Shown here one piece after another: positions 27,033 to 35,120 of a DNA stretch of 64,000 nucleotides (position 1 is the stretch's first letter; every line of letters begins with the position of its first letter). The translations under genes and the position numbers were made by a program. Source of the stretch: Chitinophaga pinensis DSM 2588. Its GTDB lineage: Bacteria; Bacteroidota; Bacteroidia; Chitinophagales; Chitinophagaceae. Location: the NCBI RefSeq assembly GCF_000024005.1, contig NC_013132.1, forward strand, positions 8,550,001 to 8,614,000, read 5' to 3'. Below the pieces are notes generated by a model. The model had not been told where the DNA came from. It saw only the letters and a list, made by a program, of their open reading frames with translations, and did not search any database.

Positions 27033-28325
27033 TTAGCTGAGTCGTCGTTTCTCGATGGTTGCTGCTATACATAACAGTACTGCTGCAAACACAACCAACT
27101 TACTCACATCGCCCCATATGTAACCCACTCCCACATTCCTCAGGTAAATATCGTTGATCGCATCCAATCCCCAGCTTAACGGTGATAAATGCCCTATCAG
27201 CTGCATATGTGGCGGCATGATCTCCAAGGGAATCCAGATACCACCGATAGCAGAAAGGATCACGATAGAAATAGCGCCGAAATTCAATGCCTGGTTAGGT
27301 GTTTTAAACACCGTACCAACCAGTATACCATAAGAAGTAGCTGCCAGTCCGATACCGATAGCCACCACCAATGCGGCCAGAAAACTCTGTCCCAGTGTCA
27401 GCTGTGGCAATCCCAGTAATGGCAGGAGGTAAATACCTACCTGCATCATCAGATAAAATTGTACCACACAAACGCCTACAAAGAACAGCATCTTTCCTGC
27501 CAGAATCGCGAGATAGGAACCAGGGATCAGTTTCATCCGCAGCATACTGCCATCTTCTCTTTCCCTGATCATATTACCTGCTATCGGAATCACGATAAAG
27601 AACATTGCAAAAATGCTCCAGGCAGGCACATTATGCTGCACAGAGTTGGATATCACATCGAGTTCCTGCGAAGGCCCTGTCAGCTGTTCTTTTAATCCGA
27701 CAGCCTTCAGCTGTATGTTCATAGAATCATTCTCTTCTGCTACCTCCTTCCGCTTCAGCTGTTTCTTAATTCTCTCCAGCAGCATATCTGTTTCTATCTG
27801 CGTCAGGAAATTATCCAATGCCTGATGGATGGCACTTTTAAAAGCTTTTTTAGAGGCAGGATCAAAATACACGGTTACATGCAGCGAATCTTTCCTGTTG
27901 CTGACAGGCAATATATTCTCCGGCATCCCCATCCTGCGGGAAATATCATTCACGATTTTATTGGCATTGCTGACAATCGCGCCGGTAGCGCCTTTGGGAA
28001 TAATGATACAGATCTGATAATTGCCTTCATTCACCAATGCCCTGGCCTGTTGCTCCGTTACCGGTGCGCCCTGTATAGAATCTATCACGTTGAATTGCTT
28101 CGTCTCTCCTAGTCCCTCTTTAATATATTTTCCAAGACGTCCGCCATCATTATCCACTGTCAGGATATCAAATTTCAGTTCCTGGTAATCACGGAAAGGT
28201 GCATCTTCAATCAATGCCATTACCGTGATCAATACGACCGGCATAGCAAAGAGCAGGGTCAACCCTGTTCTGTCGCGTAACAGTAACAACCATTCTTTCC
28301 GTATAGTAGCCAGTAATCGTAACAT
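27033..28325 (-). CDS. ABC-2 type transporter permease
   Basis: A 430-residue membrane protein: one N-terminal membrane helix (about 22-40), a large extracytoplasmic domain (about 45-235) and five C-terminal helices (about 235-425), the usual layout of ABC-2 permeases of the YhhJ/drug-export type. FIVIPIAGNMIREREDGSMLRMKL is a family-typical cytoplasmic coupling region. It pairs with the ATPase gene that ends 10 bp upstream. In this cluster it likely exports a lipid or pigment toward the outer membrane. Confidence 0.88.
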   Translation of the reverse strand: MLRLLATIRKEWLLLLRDRTGLTLLFAMPVVLITVMALIEDAPFRDYQELKFDILTVDNDGGRLGKYIKEGLGETKQFNVIDSIQGAPVTEQQARALVNEGNYQICIIIPKGATGAIVSNANKIVNDISRRMGMPENILPVSNRKDSLHVTVYFDPASKKAFKSAIHQALDNFLTQIETDMLLERIKKQLKRKEVAEENDSMNIQLKAVGLKEQLTGPSQELDVISNSVQHNVPAWSIFAMFFIVIPIAGNMIREREDGSMLRMKLIPGSYLAILAGKMLFFVGVCVVQFYLMMQVGIYLLPLLGLPQLTLGQSFLAALVVAIGIGLAATSYGILVGTVFKTPNQALNFGAISIVILSAIGGIWIPLEIMPPHMQLIGHLSPLSWGLDAINDIYLRNVGVGYIWGDVSKLVVFAAVLLCIAATIEKRRLS

Positions 28326-28335
28326 CCCGTTCTTA

Positions 28336-29082
28336 TTAGTCTCTTAATGCATGTCCTGTATAATGCAGGAACACGTCTTCCAGGTTACGGCAATCGTCAT
28401 GCCTTGCAATCAGTTCTTCCGTACCGCCCTGTACCACTGCTTTTCCTTCATCGATGATCACCACCTCACTACAGATCGTCTGCGCTTCATCCAGCAGATG
28501 TGAAGTATACACAATACTTACGCCCTGCTGATTGTACTCACGCAGGAACTGCAGGATCATAGTGCGCGATTGTACATCCACACCGGCAGTCGGTTCATCC
28601 AGTATCAGTAAACGAGGCTGGTGTAAGATCGCCGCGATGATATTGGTACGGCGTTTCATCCCTCCTGAATAATGATGTACCTGTTTATGAGCCGCTTTTT
28701 CCAGTCCGAACGCCTGCAGGTACTGATCAATAAGGCTGCGCAGGGGCTTGCCTTTCAGTCCGTACAGGTTACCGAAATACACCAGATTTTCAATCGCTGT
28801 AAGGTGTGGAAATAATGCGATCTGCTGTGGCACGACGCCTATCAGTTTTTTGATCGTTTCGCGGTTGGCAGTATTTTGCTGTTGATCAAATATCTTTACC
28901 TGACCTGCATCTGCTTTTACCAATCCGCACAGGATGGATATCGTAGTCGTCTTTCCCGCTCCGTTGGGTCCAAGCAAGCCGACGATGCTTCCTTCGGGGA
29001 AGCTGAATGAAAGGCCTTTCAGAGATGGTTCCAGCGCTCCTTTATATGTTTTGTGCAGATCCTGCACCAGCATGCTGGTCAT
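28336..29082 (-). CDS. ABC transporter ATP-binding protein
   Basis: A 248-residue ABC ATPase with Walker A GPNGAGKT (38-45), signature YSGGM (138-142) and Walker B LLILDEP (158-164). Its ATG shares a base with the stop of the BtrH-like gene (TAATG), so translation is probably coupled. It energises the following permease. Confidence 0.93.
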   Translation of the reverse strand: MTSMLVQDLHKTYKGALEPSLKGLSFSFPEGSIVGLLGPNGAGKTTTISILCGLVKADAGQVKIFDQQQNTANRETIKKLIGVVPQQIALFPHLTAIENLVYFGNLYGLKGKPLRSLIDQYLQAFGLEKAAHKQVHHYSGGMKRRTNIIAAILHQPRLLILDEPTAGVDVQSRTMILQFLREYNQQGVSIVYTSHLLDEAQTICSEVVIIDEGKAVVQGGTEELIARHDDCRNLEDVFLHYTGHALRD

Positions 29083-30107
29083 TATAATTTCACTTTCGAC
29101 AATTTCCGGAATAATACTTCTTCTTCAGCAGCACATTGCATCAGCATTTCACTCAGTTCGCCATATGATACGTTATTCGCGCTTCTGCTCTTGCACACCC
29201 TGCCTGCATTGAATGCAAAGGTGCGCCAGGTATCACCGATACGGGTCAGCTCTGCTGACAATTCAGATAGTTCTTCTCTTCTGAGAATACCGGCTGCTTC
29301 CTGTAAGAAGGCGGCATACATAAACCGGAAACCTGCACCACCGGTGCCTATTTCCTCCTGCATACGGATAATATTCCCCAGGTATAAAACGGCTTTTCTA
29401 TCCCCTACTTTCTCCGGATAATACTTCAGTCGTTTCGCCAGGAAACGCATCCCTTTCACCCCAAACATCGGCAGCGGAATATTCAGCATATCACTGCAAG
29501 CCTGTTTGATACCATCACGGATCGGCTGTTCAAAAGAAATTTCTTTAGGTACTTCTACAGGGTAATACATCTTTCCTTTAGGAGCCGGGAATCCTTTCGC
29601 GAAGCGGGCTTCGGCCAGACTCTTTGGATCGATCTCTGTCACCTGCTCCATGATAGGATCGCTGATAAGATAGTTATCTTCATCCTTTCCATAAGCGACC
29701 AGGTTATGCGCGTTAAAATGGAAACGATAAGCAGGTGGAAAATATGGGAGGTAGTATACGCTGGATAACAGCCCTACGGGTCTGCCCTGTTCCAGTACGC
29801 GATCAAGTGCTTCCATTCCTTTCTGAGGATTAGAGAAGGTCTGTGATGCTATTTTCACCCCCAGGCGTTTGCTCACTCTTTTGAAGATAGCACCTGGTAC
29901 CACACGATAGGTAGTACCTGGTACACCGTTCACCTTTACAAAGGGCAGGTGACCAAAGAAGATACCGGCGCCTATACCGAAGGCCATCGGTTCACTGATC
30001 TCTAATCCGTAGTGACGGAATATATTGGAAATGACGCCACTCTCACAGTGAGCTGTCTGCGCGTGATGAAACTGCGTATCACTCATAACTTCCAGTACCT
30101 CATCCAT
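29082..30107 (-). CDS. BtrH N-terminal domain / DUF4872-like acyltransferase
   Basis: A 341-residue protein. The N-terminal half (HAQTAHCESGVISNIFRHYGLEISEPMAFGIGAGIFFGH) matches the cysteine-peptidase-like BtrH N-terminal domain, with the Cys in HCESG, a His in FNAHNLVAYG and an Asp in YLISDP as a plausible catalytic set. BtrH transfers an ACP-bound acyl group in butirosin biosynthesis. By analogy this protein may move an ACP-bound acyl chain onto an acceptor such as a resorcinol hydroxyl; that is inference. It overlaps the ATPase start by one base. Confidence 0.75.
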   Translation of the reverse strand: MDEVLEVMSDTQFHHAQTAHCESGVISNIFRHYGLEISEPMAFGIGAGIFFGHLPFVKVNGVPGTTYRVVPGAIFKRVSKRLGVKIASQTFSNPQKGMEALDRVLEQGRPVGLLSSVYYLPYFPPAYRFHFNAHNLVAYGKDEDNYLISDPIMEQVTEIDPKSLAEARFAKGFPAPKGKMYYPVEVPKEISFEQPIRDGIKQACSDMLNIPLPMFGVKGMRFLAKRLKYYPEKVGDRKAVLYLGNIIRMQEEIGTGGAGFRFMYAAFLQEAAGILRREELSELSAELTRIGDTWRTFAFNAGRVCKSRSANNVSYGELSEMLMQCAAEEEVLFRKLSKVKL

Positions 30108-30152
30108 TTGGGTAATAATTTATATTGGCTGGTCCGGCGGTGCCGGCACTGC

Positions 30153-30551
30153 CTATTTTATATTTTGCAATTCCTGTAGGGTGATCTTAAATGCTGCTGC
30201 ATACTTCCGCAGCATACCCTCACTCAGTTTGTTAAATACGGCTGGTTTCATATGGCGTTTTACCTGCCATTGAAACTTACCCACATAGCTGGCCAGTAAA
30301 GGCAGGTCCATGATGGTTTTTTCCATGTAGTATGCTACCGGACTGATCTCGCCGGCCAGCACACGGGCACGGGCCTGTTGCACACGTTCATTGATCTCTT
30401 CCCACGCCTGTTGCATAGCGACGTTTTCGGGTTCCCAGCCTACACTGGTTACCGGTACGTACTGGCCTGCGTTGTCAGTCGCGTAGAACAACTGCTTGAA
30501 ACTGCCTTCATGCATATTGTTGCCATCCTGGGGAACATCTTCTTTTTTCAT
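30153..30551 (-). CDS. Hypothetical protein of the Dar cluster
   Basis: A 132-residue protein starting MKKEDVPQDGNNMHEGSFKQLFYATD; the longer reading from 30593 runs into a palindrome and repeat and is unlikely. It has a helical C-terminal region (FNKLSEGMLRKYAAAFKITLQELQNIK) and no signal peptide or membrane helix. I do not recognise the family. Its place between darB and the BtrH-like gene, 45 bp before the latter, implies a role in the same pathway. Confidence 0.7.
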   Translation of the reverse strand: MKKEDVPQDGNNMHEGSFKQLFYATDNAGQYVPVTSVGWEPENVAMQQAWEEINERVQQARARVLAGEISPVAYYMEKTIMDLPLLASYVGKFQWQVKRHMKPAVFNKLSEGMLRKYAAAFKITLQELQNIK

Positions 30552-30568
30552 GTGTCTGTATTTATGCA

Positions 30569-30590
30569 AAAAGGAGCATATGCTCCTTTT
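30569..30590. terminator. 22-bp perfect palindrome before the hypothetical gene
   Basis: AAAAGGAGCA followed by its exact complement, with an extra T on the minus-strand 3' side. It lies only 17 bp upstream of the start codon of the next gene, so it could be a terminator, an attenuator or a start-proximal structure. Confidence 0.6.
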
Positions 30591-30591
30591 C

Positions 30592-30618
30592 AATTAGGAA
30601 TTAACAATTAAGAATTAG
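30592..30618 (+). repeat. AATTAGG-type heptads (locus C, one arm)
   Basis: AATTAGG, AATTAAC, AATTAAG, AATTAG in register, next to the 22-bp palindrome. Confidence 0.75.
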
Positions 30619-30702
30619 TTCTGTAATTGAATTACTCGTTCTAAATGATCCTAACATTTTTATAGTCAGATTAAGTGAAGGTAAGAGGCTTAAACCACCA
30701 GC

Positions 30703-30734
30703 AATTCCTAATTCTTAATTCCTAATTCCTAATT
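30703..30734 (-). repeat. AATTAGG-type heptads (locus C, other arm, inverted)
   Basis: On the minus strand: AATTAGG, AATTAGG, AATTAAG, AATTAGG, AATT, starting 10 bp after the darB stop. The 84 bp between the arms has no hairpin terminator that I can see. Confidence 0.8.
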
Positions 30735-30744
30735 TCTTTCTAAA

Positions 30745-31881
30745 CTATACTACCGTAATGTGCGCATACGCATACGAGAACCTTGCACTCTCCGGCACCA
30801 TCATTACAATTGTCTGACCTTTCTTCAGCATATCGTTGTTCAGCAGTTCTTCCAGCATCAGATAAGGAGATGCGGTACCTACGTTACCTACTTTAGTCAG
30901 GTTGGTAAACCATTTTTCCTGTGGAATAGGTACGCCCAGTCGGGTAATCTCTTCATCGATCTTAAAGCGGAAGAATTCTGAAGACAGGTGCGGCAGGAAG
31001 TAGTCCAGTTTGTCCAGGTCAATATTATAACGCTCAACCAGTTCTTTCCACATTTTTGCGCCGGACGGAACAATGTTTGCGCCCAGCAGGCGGGTATCCT
31101 GTTTGAAAGAGAATACGCTGTGCTGTGCCCATTCGTCCGGTGTCATATCGATCCAGCCTGTAGTGCTGCCGTCTTCATTTTTGATAGAACCTGCATACAT
31201 ACAGGTTTCCAGTTCATGTGCATAGGAGGCAATTTCTACCCAGTCTACACGCAGGGACAGACCTTCTTCATTTGGTTTATCCTGGAAGAGGGCTGCACTG
31301 GCGCCGTCGGAGAGCATCCAGCGGAGAAAATCTTTTTCGAAAGCAATGATCGGATTGCTTTCCAGTTGCTTCAGGTTTTCTGCTTCGGGCTCGAATTTCT
31401 CTGCCAGCATCCAGCTGGAGAATTTCTCAGAACCAGAGCTGACAGCGTTGTTGGTATTACCACATTTGATGGACATCCAGGCATATTTAAATGCCTGCAT
31501 ACCGGCAGCGCATGCACCTGTAGCAGCAATCAGTTCAACCGGCTGGCATTTCAGCAAACCATGCACCATAGCGGCGTGGTTTGGCAGCAGCTGATCAGGG
31601 GAAGTAGTTCCACAAGCCAGCAGTTGCAGTTGACTCAGGGGGAATTTATCATCAAACAGACTGTTTACAGCCGTGGCTGTCATTTCAGCATTTGAGTGAG
31701 TAGATTTACCTTCTTTATCCAGTGAATAATAACGGGTCTTGATTTTATTATTTCCCAGAATTCTCAAACGGGCACGGGAAGGCTTTCCGTCCACCAAACC
31801 CAAAATGCTTTCCATTTCATCATTCCCTACTGGTTCATTTGGCAAAAACTTAGCAAGCCTTGTAATATAAACTTCCTTCAT
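30745..31881 (-). CDS. darB: DarB-type beta-ketoacyl-ACP synthase III (dialkylresorcinol synthesis)
   Basis: A 378-residue KAS III-like enzyme. Cys124 in ATGACAAGMQ is the nucleophile; the His in YFLPHLSSEF and the Asn in KVGNVGTASP complete the triad. In dialkylresorcinol and flexirubin pathways DarB joins two beta-keto acyl precursors into a cyclohexanedione, which DarA aromatises. The DarA gene lies 299 bp upstream on the same strand, which supports the assignment over a general FabH role. Confidence 0.85.
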   Translation of the reverse strand: MKEVYITRLAKFLPNEPVGNDEMESILGLVDGKPSRARLRILGNNKIKTRYYSLDKEGKSTHSNAEMTATAVNSLFDDKFPLSQLQLLACGTTSPDQLLPNHAAMVHGLLKCQPVELIAATGACAAGMQAFKYAWMSIKCGNTNNAVSSGSEKFSSWMLAEKFEPEAENLKQLESNPIIAFEKDFLRWMLSDGASAALFQDKPNEEGLSLRVDWVEIASYAHELETCMYAGSIKNEDGSTTGWIDMTPDEWAQHSVFSFKQDTRLLGANIVPSGAKMWKELVERYNIDLDKLDYFLPHLSSEFFRFKIDEEITRLGVPIPQEKWFTNLTKVGNVGTASPYLMLEELLNNDMLKKGQTIVMMVPESARFSYAYAHITVV

Positions 31882-32180
31882 TTGAAATAGATTCCTGTTT
31901 TATTATAAGTAGACGCCTATCCTCCATTTAAAGACTGGCTATTGATTGTTAACCTTTTATATTTCCGTTGCAGGCTCCTCGGTCTTTCAGCTGATAGGTC
32001 ATCCCACCTGGTTATGTCAATTATACTAATGTCCGGTTTGCCCCTTTTCACGACTTTTTCACACACAAACGCCCGTAAATATAGAATACTCTACGGAAAT
32101 TACCGTAAAACAGTCGTTTACATGTTGTCCCCTTTCAATAATTGTACGATAAGTTTGATTACATGACCAATCCCGAAGAC
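31882..32180. other. 299-bp darA/darB intergenic region
   Basis: No gene seen. It contains an inverted repeat TACGG-N6-CCGTA at 32092-32107, a candidate operator. The length suggests that darB has its own promoter rather than being simply coupled to darA. Confidence 0.45.
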
Positions 32181-33101
32181 TTAGCGCAGATGTATGCCTT
32201 TATAGTACTTTACATCTTCCTGGAGCTTACCCTTATTTAACGCGAGCTTGAATATGGATGTTATCTTGGCGATAGGTGATAATACGAATATGCCGATCAA
32301 TAATAATCCTCTGTACATGGACACCCTGCCCTGACGCTCAGGAGCGCCCGGACCACCTTTCGCACTGATAAACTTTGACCAGTAGCGGAATGCCCTGATA
32401 CCCCTGTCTTCCAGCAGGATCAGGTTAGGCAGTAAGTCTACCGCTCCCTGTTCCAGCAGGCGGGGTTGCAATGCGTCCCACTGTCTGTCTTCCAGCACTT
32501 TAGCGATCGGTTCTGCAAAACGCGCGGATGCAATAATATCAGCTTCCTGTACACCTGCGGGCGGTAACAGGGAGGTTGCTTCTTTCTTTCCTTTGAACTG
32601 CCATCTTAATACCGTGATCAGGGCGACCAGGTTAGGCGATTTATCCACCAATACAATGTTGCCTACCAGGTGTGCACCTGCCTTATGCAGGTATTGCTTT
32701 ACGCTCTCCTGTGCATTCAGCCACATATTACGACATCCCATCAGCGTGATTACAGGTTTACCTTTCAGCAAACGTGCTGCTGATTCACTCTGCAAAAATG
32801 CTGCCGTAGGCTGTGAAGGAGAAAGGAACCAGGGTTGATAAGCCAGGATAACAAGGTCAAAATGCTCATCCGGGTTCACTTTCAGCGGAGCAATGGCACT
32901 GGGTTTACCTAATACCGTTTCCGGCATCGTATCATAAAAAACCTGCTTCTTCCACGGGAACTCGAATGGTTTCACTGGTTTCAATTCTTCGTATACGATG
33001 GTTGCTTTATCCTGTAAAGGGCCTAATACCGTATCGACGATTCGCTTTAATTGTCCTGTTTGCGTATAATATACAACCAGGATCTTAGGTCGTTCAATCA
33101 T
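32181..33101 (-). CDS. darA: DarA-type dialkylresorcinol condensing/aromatising enzyme
   Basis: A 306-residue protein. The N-terminal part (KILVVYYTQTGQLKRIVDTVLGPL, LVILAYQPWFLSPSQPTAAFL) has a flavodoxin-like layout; a hydrophobic stretch (LLLIGIFVLSPIAKITSIF) near the C-terminus may associate with membrane. The overall sequence is the pattern annotated as DarA in flexirubin-producing Bacteroidota, where DarA acts with DarB to give the dialkylresorcinol. It is the first gene of the minus-strand cluster that runs to 24357. Confidence 0.82.
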   Translation of the reverse strand: MIERPKILVVYYTQTGQLKRIVDTVLGPLQDKATIVYEELKPVKPFEFPWKKQVFYDTMPETVLGKPSAIAPLKVNPDEHFDLVILAYQPWFLSPSQPTAAFLQSESAARLLKGKPVITLMGCRNMWLNAQESVKQYLHKAGAHLVGNIVLVDKSPNLVALITVLRWQFKGKKEATSLLPPAGVQEADIIASARFAEPIAKVLEDRQWDALQPRLLEQGAVDLLPNLILLEDRGIRAFRYWSKFISAKGGPGAPERQGRVSMYRGLLLIGIFVLSPIAKITSIFKLALNKGKLQEDVKYYKGIHLR

Positions 33102-33201
33102 AAAAGGAATAGGAGGTTCAACAATTGAAGCCGTAAACTTACGAAAAACAACTGTAGGTAAAAGATATTTTTTTGTTATATGAATAGCTGTAATCCTTAA
33201 T

Positions 33202-33242
33202 AAAAACGCCCGCCGGAATGTGTTGACACGTTCCGACGGGCG
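33202..33242 (-). terminator. Intrinsic terminator on the minus strand
   Basis: Stem 33207-33222 with 33227-33242 (one mismatch, one G-T pair, 4-base loop), followed on the minus strand by TTTTT. It would end a transcript coming from the methyltransferase gene or the small open frame. Confidence 0.82.
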
Positions 33243-33279
33243 CCGTAAAATATGAAGAAGTATTTAATTCAATAGAAAT

Positions 33280-33369
33280 TTAACAAGGCAGCTGTACCGG
33301 ATCTGCTCTGGGATCATCCTCCTTTGCCATGTCTTGTGCCCTAGCCAGGTACTGCCATATCCTCTGCAT
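33280..33369 (-). CDS. Possible 29-residue small protein
   Basis: MQRIWQYLARAQDMAKEDD, then PRADPVQLPC and a stop. The peptide has an amphipathic N-terminal helix, a charged middle and a C-terminal Cys; it sits 38 bp before an intrinsic terminator on the same strand and 105 bp after the methyltransferase stop. Nothing identifies a family, and chance cannot be excluded. Confidence 0.3.
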   Translation of the reverse strand: MQRIWQYLARAQDMAKEDDPRADPVQLPC

Positions 33370-33474
33370 TTGTTTACAGCAGTACCGTGGCCAAAGGACT
33401 TAATAAGTTGTATAACAGTTACAAAGATGCTGAAAGAATGCTATCTGAACCGTAAGATAAATGTTAAAGAGTAC

Positions 33475-34143
33475 TTAAATTTTGATTCCCCGTAAACAAA
33501 TATTCTCCAGCTGAACAGTAGCACCGCCACCCTGTGGAATTTTGGCTTCTTCCGTTGCCGTTATCACTTCAGCGATAGCAAAACCATTTTCCTGCAAGAG
33601 GGCTTCTGCATCCTCCACACTATATAAAGTAAACCCGTGCGCACTGAATGGCAGCTGCATCATGGACTCTGCCGAACGGATCGCCAGTATCAGCTCCCCG
33701 CCTGTTTCCAGTACCCGGTAGATGGCCCTTAACGCCACCGAAGGTTCATCCCAGAAGTACAGCACATTCGCAGCGAATACCTTTGTAAATGAACCATCTG
33801 CGAAAGGCATGGCTTCTGCTTTGCCCAGGTGCAGTTCTACAGTGCCGTCCACGATCCGTGCATCATTTGCACGGGTAGCTTCCTCGACCATCAGGTCAGA
33901 CATATCCAGTCCCGTGTAACGGATAGCCGCTTCTTTTTCAAATAATGCCGGGATGAAATAGCCATTCCCGAAACCGATCTCCAGTACCTTGTCCCCCGGT
34001 TTCAGTCCTAAGAAGTCGAGTACCATATTATATAATGCGGCATTGGACTTATTCATAGCCAAGCCTACCTTAACACCGTCTTCACCTGCCGGTTCGCGCA
34101 GCTGACGTGCTACATCGGCGGCATTCATTGCTGGTTTTTCCAT
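33475..34143 (-). CDS. Class I SAM-dependent methyltransferase
   Basis: A 222-residue methyltransferase. Motif I is VLEIGFGNGYF, followed by YTGLDMSDLMVEEA (motif II), LGKAEAMPFADGSFTKVFAANVLYFW (motif III/IV) and a ubiE-like arrangement. Substrate unknown; the upstream position relative to the Dar cluster might hint at quinone or pigment methylation, but a terminator separates them. The start MEKPAMNAADVARQL at 34143 is preferred over a 19-codon longer reading. Confidence 0.85.
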   Translation of the reverse strand: MEKPAMNAADVARQLREPAGEDGVKVGLAMNKSNAALYNMVLDFLGLKPGDKVLEIGFGNGYFIPALFEKEAAIRYTGLDMSDLMVEEATRANDARIVDGTVELHLGKAEAMPFADGSFTKVFAANVLYFWDEPSVALRAIYRVLETGGELILAIRSAESMMQLPFSAHGFTLYSVEDAEALLQENGFAIAEVITATEEAKIPQGGGATVQLENICLRGIKI

Positions 34144-34200
34144 TGTATCGCTATTAATAAATGAGGAGTTATTAACATTTCGTCCTTCGCTTAAAAACAA

Positions 34201-34243
34201 AAGCCAGACAGGCTATCACGTTGAACGCTACCCTGTCTGGCTT
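34201..34243. terminator. Hairpin between DUF2807 and methyltransferase genes
   Basis: AAGCCAGACAGG and CCTGTCTGGCTT form a perfect 12-bp stem with a 19-base loop, 22 bp after the DUF2807 stop on the minus strand. Confidence 0.75.
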
Positions 34244-34265
34244 CCTTATTAAAAATTTGTCGCTG

Positions 34266-34985
34266 TTAATCCTTGTGTACAGACCCTGAGCCGGCAATAC
34301 TGGAGGTCACTTCAGGACTTCCCTTATAGCTCACATCTCCCGATCCAACGATCTTCGCATTCAGTTTCACGCTGGCATGAACATCCGCGTTACCGCTACC
34401 GGCTATGGTCACTTTGGTCGTTTCTGTATGCAGCTCACCGCCTTCAAAATTACCGCTTCCTGCCATACTTACCTCCAGATCTTTTGTTTCACCTTTCAGT
34501 TTAATGTCGCCGGAACCAGCAGAAGAAGCAATGACCTGCGGACTATTCACCGTTGCGTCCACATTACCTGCACCGGATAACTTAAAGCGCACCGGTTCTG
34601 TACTTTCCAGGGTATTGGTAACTATAATATTACCACTTCCTGCCAGAGACAGTTCATAAACGTCAGGGGCTGTTAATTTTATCTTGATGCCGTGATGCGA
34701 CTTGATAGAGATATCGTCTTTCATATCCACCACCAGCTCATCGTCATGCACAGCCAGTTCGATATACGGCAGGATATTGTCATCCGCTTCAATAATGGCC
34801 GCCTGGGCAGGTCCCTGGGTAAATTCCACATCCATGGACCCCTTCAGGGCTACTTTACTATAAGATCCTCCGATTGAACGGGTTTCCGTAGAGACGTTAC
34901 CGCTGCCTTTCAGGCGACGGCCTCCGCAGCTCTGCAGGGCAAACAATAAAAGGGTTAATCCTGAAACATAAAGGACTTTCTTCAT
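34266..34985 (-). CDS. Head-GIN / DUF2807 domain lipoprotein
   Basis: A 239-residue lipoprotein: signal peptide and lipobox ALQSC, then a beta-helix repeat with GSGN/GAGN turns at regular spacing (LKGSGNVS, SLAGSGNI, LSGAGNVD, SSAGSGDI, SMAGSGNF, TIAGSGNA, KIVGSGDV, SIAGSGSV). This is the auto-transporter-adhesin-like DUF2807 fold common in Bacteroidota cell envelopes. Function unknown. Confidence 0.88.
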   Translation of the reverse strand: MKKVLYVSGLTLLLFALQSCGGRRLKGSGNVSTETRSIGGSYSKVALKGSMDVEFTQGPAQAAIIEADDNILPYIELAVHDDELVVDMKDDISIKSHHGIKIKLTAPDVYELSLAGSGNIIVTNTLESTEPVRFKLSGAGNVDATVNSPQVIASSAGSGDIKLKGETKDLEVSMAGSGNFEGGELHTETTKVTIAGSGNADVHASVKLNAKIVGSGDVSYKGSPEVTSSIAGSGSVHKD

Positions 34986-35083
34986 ACTGGTTGATATTTA
35001 GTTGAGTTTTAAAATGGCGATTAAAAAACATGTGTCCCGCGAATATAAGAACAAACCCTTACAGACTATTCGCATTTTCAAAC

Positions 35084-35113
35084 TTGGGATTTCATATTTG
35101 GCCGTTATCTTTG
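35084..35113 (+). promoter_or_regulatory. Promoter of guaA, predicting a very short leader
   Basis: TTG at 35084-35086 and TATCTTTG at 35106-35113, 19 bp apart. The ATG is at 35121, only 7 bp after the -7 box, so the mRNA is probably leaderless or nearly so. Confidence 0.7.
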
Positions 35114-35120
35114 CACCACC

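Larger units (their letters stand above)
33102..33474. other. 373-bp gap with terminator and a possible small gene
   Basis: Holds a minus-strand terminator (33202-33242) and a 29-codon open frame on the same strand (33280-33369). The rest shows no coding signal; the darA promoter should lie in 33110-33190. Confidence 0.5.
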
